From UBA5499 sp002426275 (GTDB lineage: Bacteria; Bacillota; DTU084), in the NCBI GenBank assembly GCA_937888735.1, contig CALASN010000160.1, positions 1 to 41,491 of the forward strand: 41,491 bases of DNA, read 5' to 3'. Every line of letters starts with the position of its first letter. Positions within the stretch are counted from its first letter, which is position 1. Positions 15,905 to 23,705 of this stretch are shown here, one piece after another. Made by a program: the position numbers and the translations under genes. The notes beneath the pieces were generated by a model. The model saw only the letters and a list, made by a program, of their open reading frames with translations, ran no database searches and was not told the DNA's origin.

Positions 15905-16599
15905 AGGGCGGGCCCGTAATGTGGCCTATTCTAGGCTGTTCTGTAATCGCCCTGGCTATCATTTTGGAACGAATCGTAGTTCTCATACGATGCGGAAAAG
16001 ATCCTTCCGGTTACCTTAGAAGGTTAATTTGGGCTCTGCGGCAAGGAAGGTGGATTGAAGCCTCATCTCTGGCAGATCACGCAGCCACGCCGCTTGAGAA
16101 AATAATCGCGGCAGGCTATAGAGAATTCCTTGAGCAAACCGATGGCAATTGGCAATTTGGCGAGAGTAATCCCTCTGAACAAAACGTACTGAGCTGTGTG
16201 GAAATGGCAATGGAGGCGCACGCGAAGACGGAAGTTGAAAAAATGCGGCAAAACTTTCCGCTTTTGGATGTGATCATTACAGTTAGCCCCATGTTAGGCT
16301 TGCTTGGTACTGTGACCGGAATCATCAAATGCTTCGATGTAATCAACTCCTTGGCCGGCGCCACAGATCCTCTCAGGCTGAGCGTTGGCATTGCGGAAGC
16401 GTTGATCACTACGGCAGGCGGATTGATCGTGGCCATCCCCGCCGTGCTTTGTTCAACATATTTAAACATTTTAGTTGAGAAAAACGTTGGTCTGATTAAC
16501 CGCTGGGGCGATGAGTTCCTGCGGCTGCTCAGGGCGAAACGAGGTGAAGAACTTGAATATTCAGGTGCAAAGAAAACCGCCGCGGCTAGAGATAACTAA
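15886..16599 (+). CDS. exbB: ExbB/TolQ/MotA-family proton channel
   Basis: The 237-residue protein has three predicted membrane helices (about 10-28, 125-148 and 165-190) separated by a long cytoplasmic loop, as in ExbB and TolQ. The conserved segments SPMLGLLGTVTGII in helix 2 and EALITTAGGLIVAIPA in helix 3 are present, including the pore threonines. With ExbD it forms the proton-driven stator that energises a TonB-like protein. The GTG start follows GGGAGGG (15872-15878). It is the first large gene of a five-gene same-strand run ending at 20673. Confidence 0.92.
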   Translation: MWQTFLKGGPVMWPILGCSVIALAIILERIVVLIRCGKDPSGYLRRLIWALRQGRWIEASSLADHAATPLEKIIAAGYREFLEQTDGNWQFGESNPSEQNVLSCVEMAMEAHAKTEVEKMRQNFPLLDVIITVSPMLGLLGTVTGIIKCFDVINSLAGATDPLRLSVGIAEALITTAGGLIVAIPAVLCSTYLNILVEKNVGLINRWGDEFLRLLRAKRGEELEYSGAKKTAAARDN

Positions 16600-16963
16600 T
16601 GCCGTAGACATCATGTTCTTCATGCTGATCTTCTTCATCCTCTTTAGCACCTTACGACATGGACAGGCCGGTATCGATGTAAATCTTCCTCAGGCTGTCT
16701 CCGGCAAGGCGATGCAGGTGCAGGATTTTGTGATTTCCGTCGATGACAACAAAGAACTTTATTGGGGAAATCAGCCCCTTGCCATAGGCGAGCTGGGACC
16801 GAAAATTGAAAGCCAGCTGCGGAAAAATCCCAATAGCAGATTTATCGTTCAAGCGGACCGGAATTTGCGCTATTATGATCTCGTGAAGGTGTTGGACAAG
16901 GCCAGGCTGGCGGGCGGTACAAAGGTGGCTTTGGCGGTGCAGCCTGCCGAAAGCCGCAATTAA
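16553..16963 (+). CDS. exbD: ExbD/TolR-family protein
   Basis: The 136-residue protein has a short basic N-terminus and one membrane helix with the conserved aspartate (D19, in NAVDIMFFMLIFFI) that carries protons through the ExbB-ExbD motor. A periplasmic ExbD domain with IVQADRNLRYYDLVKVLDKAR follows. TTG at 16553 follows GAGGTG (16541-16546) by 6 bases and gives LNIQVQRKPPRLEI, a usual ExbD start; GTG at 16544 is the alternative. It overlaps the end of exbB. Confidence 0.92.
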   Translation: MNIQVQRKPPRLEITNAVDIMFFMLIFFILFSTLRHGQAGIDVNLPQAVSGKAMQVQDFVISVDDNKELYWGNQPLAIGELGPKIESQLRKNPNSRFIVQADRNLRYYDLVKVLDKARLAGGTKVALAVQPAESRN

Positions 16964-16974
16964 GAGGTAAAAAA

Positions 16975-17790
16975 ATGTCAGTATTAGCTAACAAGAGCTC
17001 AACTTTCCCTTTTTGGCTCGTCTTATCCGCTTTATTTCACAGTTTGATTTTTTTGATTCCCCTGTCCTCTTCCTGGGAGAAGGGAGAAGGCGCGCTCACA
17101 GTGGGAGAAATAGGATTGGTGGATATCGGCGAGGTGGGAGCGGGCGGTGAAGTGACGGAGGGGGCAGGAAGCGGCCCTTCAGACGGCGTCGCCGCGCTTC
17201 CTGGACTTCCGGAGCAGTCCGCCGGCACTTATGAAATTTCCCGGCAAGATCTGGATAAGTTCTTTTTCACAGGGGAAAAATCCGGTAATAACTATGTTGT
17301 CACCCCTGAGGCTGAAGGAAGCCGCACGGTAATCCCTTCGTCTGGTTCTCCCAGCGCTAATTCCGGTAATCCTCAGGCGGGAAGCTCTGATGGCGGCGGA
17401 CATGGCAGCGGCGCTACCGCTGGTTCTCCCGACGGGCACGGCGATGGCTCGGGTTCTGGTCAATCCGGCACAGGTTCGGGAGGAGGAGGCGACGGCGGTC
17501 CTTCTTTGCCTGGCGCCAAAAGCATCCGCAGCACCAAAAACATCATGAATATGAGCGGCAATGAGCTGAGCCTTCACACCGTCGTGGAGATCAGGCCGGA
17601 CGGTTCTTATGATGTAATCGAGCCCATCGCAAGCGGCAGCCCGGCGTCTGCCGCGGCCGCAAGGCAGTTCGCTGATTTAAAATCACAGCTCGCAGATTTG
17701 GCCTATCATAAAACTTATAAGCTGAAAATCACTTTCAGCTATTTTCCTGGAAAAGCCCAAGGGGAAATGAAGTTTGCGGTTGTAAAGTAG
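16975..17790 (+). CDS. TonB-like energy transducer
   Basis: The 271-residue protein has an N-terminal membrane helix (about 12-31) carrying S18 and H22 in the SxxxH spacing that TonB uses to contact ExbB/ExbD. The extracytoplasmic linker is long, low in complexity and rich in glycine and serine (about 45-190), in place of TonB's proline-rich spacer. A C-terminal domain of about 75 residues contains VVEIRPDGSYDV and ITFSYFPG. The standard TonB C-terminal YP motif is not evident, so the partner is probably not a classic TonB-dependent receptor. Its position directly after exbBD supports the role. Confidence 0.7.
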   Translation: MSVLANKSSTFPFWLVLSALFHSLIFLIPLSSSWEKGEGALTVGEIGLVDIGEVGAGGEVTEGAGSGPSDGVAALPGLPEQSAGTYEISRQDLDKFFFTGEKSGNNYVVTPEAEGSRTVIPSSGSPSANSGNPQAGSSDGGGHGSGATAGSPDGHGDGSGSGQSGTGSGGGGDGGPSLPGAKSIRSTKNIMNMSGNELSLHTVVEIRPDGSYDVIEPIASGSPASAAAARQFADLKSQLADLAYHKTYKLKITFSYFPGKAQGEMKFAVVK

Positions 17791-17833
17791 AGCTTGCCGT
17801 AAGGCAAATACTAAAATTCAGTTGGTGAAATTA

Positions 17834-19756
17834 ATGAAAAAATATTTGCCCTGGCTGATGTCATGGTTCATGTTGTATGCCGCTTCTCAGGCTGCCGTGC
17901 TGGAAAATGCTTATCTTAAGGTCGTTGTCAACGACGGCCCTTTTGAAGCAGGCCGCTTCTCAGTGCAGACCACAGGAGGAGATCCGGCTCGCGCTGACGA
18001 TGATGCGCAGGAGCTGCTTTATGGCGGCGCAGAGCCGTGGAGCTCTTATACCACCGTCAGGATCGACGGCAAAGATTACCTGTTCGGCGGCCCAACCCAG
18101 CGCAGGGCCGGCTTGAATTTGCCCACAGGAGAACATGTGACGGGGCCTGTCAAGCAAGGCAAGGCAATTCATACGGTCTACAAAATCCAAGATTTATTGG
18201 TAACGCAGATCATCTCTTTGGAGCGCACTTCCACAACCGGTCTGGAAGACGCCACGCAAATTCAATATCTCGTCAGCAATCAAGGAAAAAACGCGCATAG
18301 CTTCGGAATTCGTTTGCTCTTGGACACTAAGCTGGGAAGAGAAGACGGCGCGGCCATCCGCGTGGGGGAGCGGGCGCTCAGCACCGAAACCGCCCTCAGC
18401 GGCGGCTCTCTCCCCGATTTCTGGCAGGCTTTCGATAATTTAGCGGAGCCTCACGTGATCGCTCAGGGCACGCTGAAAGGCGGAGCGCTCATGCCGCCCG
18501 ATTCCATCCTCATTGCCAACTGGGGAACGCTGGCTGATAAAAGCTGGAAAGCGCCGCTTAATTCAGGCCGCGGTTTTATCCGGGAAGGGGAAGATGAGCC
18601 TGATACGGCCTTCGCCCTCTTTTGGGAAGGGACTCTCCAAGCCGGTGAAACCAAGAGTTACTGCACTCACTATGGATTAGGCGGAGTTACCATCAGCCGA
18701 GGACGCTTGAGCTTGGGCGTTACTTCTCCCAAAGAAGTTTTAGATAACCAAAGTTTCAAAATCATCGCTTACATAGAAAACAAAGAGCAAGGCACAGTAG
18801 AAAATGCCTGGCTTAAGCTTCAGTTGCCGGCCGGCTTTACAACTGTGGCCCCTCTGGAGCGGAAACTAGGCCAAGTTAAAGGCGGTCAGTCGCTGACAGC
18901 AGAGTGGCTGGTTAGCGCGGGGGCGATGGCTGCTAAAAAATCCAGCTTCACAGTGGTTGTGGGCGGCGATCATTGTGAACCTGTGAGCGTAACCCGGCAA
19001 GTGGAGATCATCGGTCCTCCGGCAATAAGTCTGGATTTTAAGGAACCTACGATCAACATCGCCGATCAGCGTTGGGTCTTGGCCGACGATCCGGAAAAGA
19101 AGCCCATTTGGATTTTTCCCGTGCAGGTAACGGTTAAAAATGGAGGGGATAGCGCCGCGCAAGTTGAATTATCAGGTGAGACAATCTCCGGTTTGGAATT
19201 CGCCCTCCCGTATGATAAATACAAATACATCGGCGCTTTAGGTCCGAAGCAAAGTTATCAGTTCATTTGGTATTTTGCGCCCACAAGCTTTGCCGGAGGC
19301 AGAGGAGAGTTCAAAATCGCGGCCAACTATCATAATAAGACGGAGCAGACCACAGGCACTTTCTTTTATCCTAAGCTTCCGGTTAAACTGTCTTTGGAGC
19401 AAAGGAAAAGCCAATTGAAAGCGCACGATACCTTCAGCGTAGAGTTCTGGGCGCAAAACCTTTCTTCGCTGACAGGTTATTCGCTTTTGATCATGTATCC
19501 TGATTTTCTCGAACCGGTCAGCGTCTTCAGAGGGACTGCCATCAGAGAAGGTTCTTTCAACTGGCAGCAGGAACAAAAAGGTGTTATACGCGTTGAAGCC
19601 AAATTAAACCAGGCTCGCGACGTAAAAAAAGATACCTTGGCGACGCTGAATTTCCTAGCTAAAGCTGCCGGAGAAGGGGAAGTGCAAGTAATTCCTGTGA
19701 ATCCAACTTCCGGTGCGGTTATCATCAAGTTAAAAATCGAGGAGGCAGAGCAGTGA
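17834..19756 (+). CDS. Secreted protein with C-terminal cohesin-like domain
   Basis: The 640-residue protein begins with a signal peptide (MKKYLPWLMSWFMLYAASQAA). Residues about 25-270 form an unrecognised beta-rich domain with GDPARADDDAQELLYGG. Two immunoglobulin- or CARDB-like segments follow (about 290-390 and 400-500). The last ~130 residues (SVEFWAQNLSSLTGYSLLIMY and later a DTLATLNFLAKAAGEGEV stretch) look like a cohesin-type beta sandwich. ATG at 17834 is chosen as the signal peptide start; in-frame TTG and GTG codons lie 9-12 bases upstream. Cohesin-like domains bind dockerins or act as adhesion modules; no dockerin is visible here. The gene ends overlapping the next start (GTGA). 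Confidence 0.7.
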   Translation: MKKYLPWLMSWFMLYAASQAAVLENAYLKVVVNDGPFEAGRFSVQTTGGDPARADDDAQELLYGGAEPWSSYTTVRIDGKDYLFGGPTQRRAGLNLPTGEHVTGPVKQGKAIHTVYKIQDLLVTQIISLERTSTTGLEDATQIQYLVSNQGKNAHSFGIRLLLDTKLGREDGAAIRVGERALSTETALSGGSLPDFWQAFDNLAEPHVIAQGTLKGGALMPPDSILIANWGTLADKSWKAPLNSGRGFIREGEDEPDTAFALFWEGTLQAGETKSYCTHYGLGGVTISRGRLSLGVTSPKEVLDNQSFKIIAYIENKEQGTVENAWLKLQLPAGFTTVAPLERKLGQVKGGQSLTAEWLVSAGAMAAKKSSFTVVVGGDHCEPVSVTRQVEIIGPPAISLDFKEPTINIADQRWVLADDPEKKPIWIFPVQVTVKNGGDSAAQVELSGETISGLEFALPYDKYKYIGALGPKQSYQFIWYFAPTSFAGGRGEFKIAANYHNKTEQTTGTFFYPKLPVKLSLEQRKSQLKAHDTFSVEFWAQNLSSLTGYSLLIMYPDFLEPVSVFRGTAIREGSFNWQQEQKGVIRVEAKLNQARDVKKDTLATLNFLAKAAGEGEVQVIPVNPTSGAVIIKLKIEEAEQ

Positions 19757-20673
19757 GACGTGCCTTACAGATCATCTTAATCCTTGCGGCGGTTTTCAGC
19801 GCCCCTGCTTTGGCCGACTCTGAGGCTGACTTGCAGCGCATGATCGATGCCGGCTATCTGCCGGCAAACGCGGACGGAAAGTTGGCAGGAGAAGAGCCTG
19901 TGGATCGGCGTACCCTGGCCCATGCCATCGCCATGTTGCTAGCCGAAATCAGCGAGAATGCGCCTGAAGTAAAAGAAGAGCTTCTGCGCAATCTCACAGT
20001 TCAATTGCAGGCAGAATTGGCAACGCTGTCCGCCAAAACCAAAGAGGTTGAGGAGTCGCTGTCCCGCCTGGAAGAAGCGTCATCCATCGCCAAAGACGAG
20101 TTGGTGAACACTACGGCGCAAAGCCAAAAACTCTCGGCGGACCTCCAGGCGTCCCAGTCCAAGCTTGAAGGCCTAGCACAGAAGCTCGCAGACATGGAAC
20201 AGGTTTACAAAACGCTGCAAGGGGAAATTGAGGGAGCAAAACAGACCAGCGAGGCAGCGTTTAAAAGGCAAGGCGACTTGCTTTCAGAGCTGGAAACGCG
20301 CGCTTCAACTCTGCGCCGCGAGACAGGAGAGCTTGCGGATTTAGTTCACGCAGTGGAACAGCGCAGCGTGCAGCTGGGCGGACAACTTGAGACGACTGAG
20401 GCGGCTTTATATGAAAACGTCAACAAACTGCAGTTGGATTTAGCCTCGAATACCTTGCTGCTGCGGGCCACAGAAGACAAACTGCAGCTGACTCAGGAAC
20501 AAACTTCACAGCAGCTGGCCTCTCTGCGGGAGGAATTGGCCGCGTCTCAGGCCAAAATAGCGGCGCAAAAGAGCGACTTTGTCGCTTATCAAAATCAGAG
20601 CAATAGGTGGAGCAAGTTGGCTCTTTCAGTGGGAGCGGTGATTGTTCCCGTGTTGCTGCTGATGATTTATTAG
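19753..20673 (+). CDS. SLH-like/coiled-coil protein with C-terminal membrane anchor
   Basis: The 306-residue protein has a signal peptide ending at ALA (19-21). An SLH-like stretch (about 24-66, AGYLPANADGKLAGEEPVDR) is followed by a long coiled coil (about 75-280) rich in Leu, Gln, Glu and Ala heptads. A final hydrophobic helix (about 287-306) comes just before the C-terminus. SLH domains bind secondary polymers or modified peptidoglycan. The build suggests a tether between the cell wall and a membrane; a coil of ~200 residues would span about 30 nm. The GTG start overlaps the previous stop. No family name is claimed. Confidence 0.65.
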   Translation: MRRALQIILILAAVFSAPALADSEADLQRMIDAGYLPANADGKLAGEEPVDRRTLAHAIAMLLAEISENAPEVKEELLRNLTVQLQAELATLSAKTKEVEESLSRLEEASSIAKDELVNTTAQSQKLSADLQASQSKLEGLAQKLADMEQVYKTLQGEIEGAKQTSEAAFKRQGDLLSELETRASTLRRETGELADLVHAVEQRSVQLGGQLETTEAALYENVNKLQLDLASNTLLLRATEDKLQLTQEQTSQQLASLREELAASQAKIAAQKSDFVAYQNQSNRWSKLALSVGAVIVPVLLLMIY

Positions 20674-20733
20674 GATAATACTTTTCCACTGCTGACATAT
20701 AATACAAGCAAAGAGTTCAAGGAGGACGGGAAA

Positions 20734-21768
20734 CTGGATCTGAAAAGCATGCTGCCGGAAGAACTGGAAGAGTGGCTGACAAGTTTGGGCTATCCCAAAT
20801 ACAGGGCCAGACAGGTTTTCGGCTGGATCAATAAACAAGGCGCCGGCAGCGTCCGGCAGATGACGAATCTTCCAGCAACGCTCAGAGAGCTGCTCCAGAA
20901 GGATTTCCGGACGGGGACAGTGGAAGCTGAGCAATGTTCTAAGGACGGCTCACGGAAGCTCTTAATCCGCTTTGACGATGGGCAAAGGGTGGAGACTGTG
21001 CTTTTGCCGCAAGGGACGCGCTTTACAATCTGTCTTTCCTCCCAAGCCGGCTGCGGCATGGGCTGCGCTTTTTGCGCTACCGGCAGAGAAGGCCTTTCCA
21101 GACAGCTTTCGGCAGGCGAGATCACAGAACAGGTTAGGCTTGCCGAGCTGAAATTCGACAAGCCTGCTTCTAACGTCGTTTTCATGGGAATGGGAGAGCC
21201 GCTCGCCAATTATGAAAATACTGTTCGGGCCATTAAACTTTTGAATCATCCTTGGGGCAGAAACATCGGCATCAGGCATCTTACTATCTCCACCTGCGGT
21301 CTGGTCCCGCAAATCCAGAAATTGAGCGAGCTTGATTGGCAAATCGTGCTGGCCGTATCCCTGCATGCCGCCACAGACCAACTGCGCGGGAAGTTAATGC
21401 CCATCAATAGTAAGTATCCTCTGAGCAAGCTGCTTCCCGCCTGCAGAGAATACGCGGCCCGCACAGGCAGGCGGGTGACGTTTGAATATGTCATGCTCAA
21501 AGGCGTCAACGACGGCGAAGAGCAGCTCAGGGCTCTGAGCAAGCTCCTCCGAGGCTGGCTGTGTCATTTGAATTTAATTCCCTTTAATCCTGCAGCCGGT
21601 CTTCCTTACACAGCATGTAGTGCCAGGGAAATCCGTCAGTTCGCTCTGCGTTTGGAGGCGCAAGGCATAGCTGTGACCGTACGCTCCAGCATGGGCGCTG
21701 ATGTGGCGGCTGCTTGCGGCCAGCTTAGGGGAGGGAGAGTGGGGCATGAGCATCCTGGAAAAAATTGA
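20734..21768 (+). CDS. rlmN: Dual-specificity 23S rRNA/tRNA adenine-C2 methyltransferase RlmN
   Basis: This radical SAM enzyme methylates A2503 of 23S rRNA and A37 of some tRNAs. It shows the CxxxCxxC cluster motif (CGMGCAFC), FMGMGEPLANY, the STCGLVP segment, and the C-terminal SSMGADVAAACGQL with the transient methyl-carrying Cys. The only good ribosome site, AAGGAGG (20719-20725), lies 8 bases before CTG at 20734. CTG gives a family-like MDLKSMLPEELEEWL start, whereas ATG at 20749 would be 23 bases away. I therefore place the start at CTG; the ATG form would be 339 residues. A possible TATAAT (20698-20703) lies upstream. Confidence 0.93.
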   Translation: MDLKSMLPEELEEWLTSLGYPKYRARQVFGWINKQGAGSVRQMTNLPATLRELLQKDFRTGTVEAEQCSKDGSRKLLIRFDDGQRVETVLLPQGTRFTICLSSQAGCGMGCAFCATGREGLSRQLSAGEITEQVRLAELKFDKPASNVVFMGMGEPLANYENTVRAIKLLNHPWGRNIGIRHLTISTCGLVPQIQKLSELDWQIVLAVSLHAATDQLRGKLMPINSKYPLSKLLPACREYAARTGRRVTFEYVMLKGVNDGEEQLRALSKLLRGWLCHLNLIPFNPAAGLPYTACSAREIRQFALRLEAQGIAVTVRSSMGADVAAACGQLRGGRVGHEHPGKN

Positions 21769-22459
21769 GGACGGATTGGAGCAGCTTTTTGAAGGGATTT
21801 TTCAGCGCAATAAAGGTAAATTGGAACCTGCGTCCTTGGCCCGTTCTCTGATTCGCACTATGCAAAGAGCTGGCAGAAGAGGCGTGGAAAATATTTACGT
21901 TCCTAATTTGTTTCAGGTTCAAATCGCAGACGGCGAATACCGAGAGCTCGCGCCGCTGATTTCAGCTCTGGCGGAAGAGTGTCAGGAGGTCTTGTCTCGA
22001 GAGGCCTCGGAGCGCGGTTACAGCGCTGTGGGTCCGTTTCGCGTGGAGCTTGAGCCGTGTGGCGACCTGGAGCCCGGCAAGTGGAAAGTAATTCGGGCGG
22101 CTTTTGCGAATGAATCCGGCCAAACCATGGAGGAGAATACCAAACGCTGGTCGCGGGAGGCGCTGGCGCCATCCTTGCAGTTGCGCGTCCTGGAAGGCCC
22201 GGATCGCGGTAAGCTGGCGCCTTGGAAGGGAGAGACGCTGGTCATCGGCAGAGCAGTACACTGCGGCCTCAGCCTCTCCGACCACAATGCGTCACGGGAG
22301 CACGCTAAAATCCAGCAGCAGGACGACGACTTTTACCTCAGCGACTTGAACAGCACAAATGGAACCTTTCTTAACAGCCAAAAAATAGAGCGGAAAAAGC
22401 TTAACTTGGGCGATCTAATCTGCATCGGCGAGACCGTCATTTCATGGGAGAAAGGTTAA
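21746..22459 (+). CDS. fhaA: FhaA-like protein (DUF3662 plus FHA domain)
   Basis: The 237-residue protein has an N-terminal DUF3662 domain (ILEKIEDGLEQLFEGIFQR, about 1-110) and a C-terminal FHA domain (about 145-237) with the phosphothreonine-binding pattern VIGR...DHNASREHAKI...LNSTNGTFLN. In mycobacteria FhaA reads phosphorylated partners in cell-wall synthesis. ATG at 21746 follows GGGGAGGGAGAG, and the first 23 bases overlap rlmN. It opens the order fhaA-fhaB-phosphatase-rodA-pbp-kinase known from Actinobacteria and some Clostridia. Confidence 0.9.
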   Translation: MSILEKIEDGLEQLFEGIFQRNKGKLEPASLARSLIRTMQRAGRRGVENIYVPNLFQVQIADGEYRELAPLISALAEECQEVLSREASERGYSAVGPFRVELEPCGDLEPGKWKVIRAAFANESGQTMEENTKRWSREALAPSLQLRVLEGPDRGKLAPWKGETLVIGRAVHCGLSLSDHNASREHAKIQQQDDDFYLSDLNSTNGTFLNSQKIERKKLNLGDLICIGETVISWEKG

Positions 22460-22461
22460 TA

Positions 22462-22911
22462 GTGGAACGGCTAGCAGCGGTAATAAGCCTCCTAGCAGCT
22501 ATTGGACGCTACTTTTTTCTTTTTTTGCTTTACCGCTTTTTGTGGCAGCTGCTGAAAGCCACCGGCGGAGGGTTGGATGCCGTCCGCCAAAGAGGCTTTT
22601 CCATTATGGTGACGGATTTGAGCAATCCTGCCAGCGTTCAGCGCTATTCCTTAGAAAACCAACTCACTGTCGGGAGAAATCGCGATAACCAGATAATCTT
22701 AAACGATCCGTATTGCTCTGGTAAACATTTGCGGCTTTGGCGCAAAGGTGGAAAAGTTTTTGCAGAAGATCTGGAGTCCACCTTTGGTACACTGGTGAGC
22801 GGTATCCCTCTGCCGAAGATGACTCCGGTTGAAATACAACCTGGCGCCAAGATCATGATTGGAACATCACAATTGTGCTTGCAAACAGAGCAGGAACGTT
22901 CATTCAACTGA
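22462..22911 (+). CDS. fhaB: FhaB-like membrane-anchored FHA protein
   Basis: The 149-residue protein has an N-terminal membrane helix (about 6-28) and a C-terminal FHA domain (about 60-140) with LTVGRNRDNQIILNDPYCSGKHLRL and FGTLVSG. The usual S/N of the motif is partly changed (STFGTLVSG for STNGTFVNG), so phosphothreonine binding may be altered. GTG at 22462 follows GGGAGAAAGG by 6 bases; ATG at 22444 inside fhaA is the alternative. FhaB in Actinobacteria is a kinase substrate linked to cell-shape proteins. Confidence 0.85.
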   Translation: MERLAAVISLLAAIGRYFFLFLLYRFLWQLLKATGGGLDAVRQRGFSIMVTDLSNPASVQRYSLENQLTVGRNRDNQIILNDPYCSGKHLRLWRKGGKVFAEDLESTFGTLVSGIPLPKMTPVEIQPGAKIMIGTSQLCLQTEQERSFN

Positions 22912-22922
22912 GGAGGAGAAAT

Positions 22923-23705
22923 ATGCTCAGAGTAGGAGTCAAAAGCGATAAAGGGAAGGTACGGCAGCGCAACGAGGATTCCTACTGCGCCTGTGAGCAC
23001 CTTTTTGCTGTAGCAGACGGGCTGGGAGGCCACCTGGCTGGCGAGGTGGCAAGTAAGCTTGCTATTGACCAGCTAGTGGATGCTCTCTCTGGGAAGCAGT
23101 GCGATGCGAAACAGCTGGAAGAGCTTTTTCAGCAGGCGAACGAGAAGATTTATCAATTGGCAAGCGTCAATCCCCAGTACCAAGGCATGGGCACAACTTT
23201 GACCGCAGCTCAGATCTGGCGGGATCAAATTCTCCTTGGACATGTGGGAGACAGTCGCGCCTATTTGTACAGAGCTGGGGAGCTTACGCAGCTAACCCAT
23301 GATCATTCCCTCACGGCCGAGCTCTATCGTAAAGGCGAGCTCTCGGAGGAGGAAGCGGAATGTCATCCGCAAAGGCATATTCTCACGAAAGCTTTGGGCG
23401 TATCCTCCCAGCTCGATGTTGATACATCCATGGTGCGGTTTGCCGACCGAGATATCCTGCTGCTTTGTACCGACGGACTGCATGGGAAGATTTCCAAAGA
23501 GGAAATAGCTGAGTTTCTTCAGAAGCTCACCGATCCCCAGGAAACCGCGGAAAAGCTGGTCCATGCGGCTCTCGAGGCAGGCGGTCAGGATAATATCACA
23601 GTGCTCATCGTTCTCAATGCGGCCGATGAATTCGTAGATCATGAATTTTCCCTTGAGCTTGATGAGATTTTAGAGCAGTACCAGCAGCCTTTAGGTGTCT
23701 GTTAA
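22923..23705 (+). CDS. PP2C-family Ser/Thr protein phosphatase
   Basis: The 260-residue phosphatase would reverse phosphorylation by the linked PASTA kinase. PP2C metal and active-site motifs are all present: VRQRNEDSYCA, VADGLGGHLAGEVAS, GMGTTLTAA, HVGDSRAYLYR, CTDGLHG and GGQDNITVL. The length and lack of a membrane segment match PrpC/Stp rather than the longer mycobacterial PstP. The ATG follows AGGAGGAG (22911-22918); the frame is open upstream within fhaB but without a site. The next gene begins directly after the stop. Confidence 0.95.
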   Translation: MLRVGVKSDKGKVRQRNEDSYCACEHLFAVADGLGGHLAGEVASKLAIDQLVDALSGKQCDAKQLEELFQQANEKIYQLASVNPQYQGMGTTLTAAQIWRDQILLGHVGDSRAYLYRAGELTQLTHDHSLTAELYRKGELSEEEAECHPQRHILTKALGVSSQLDVDTSMVRFADRDILLLCTDGLHGKISKEEIAEFLQKLTDPQETAEKLVHAALEAGGQDNITVLIVLNAADEFVDHEFSLELDEILEQYQQPLGVC

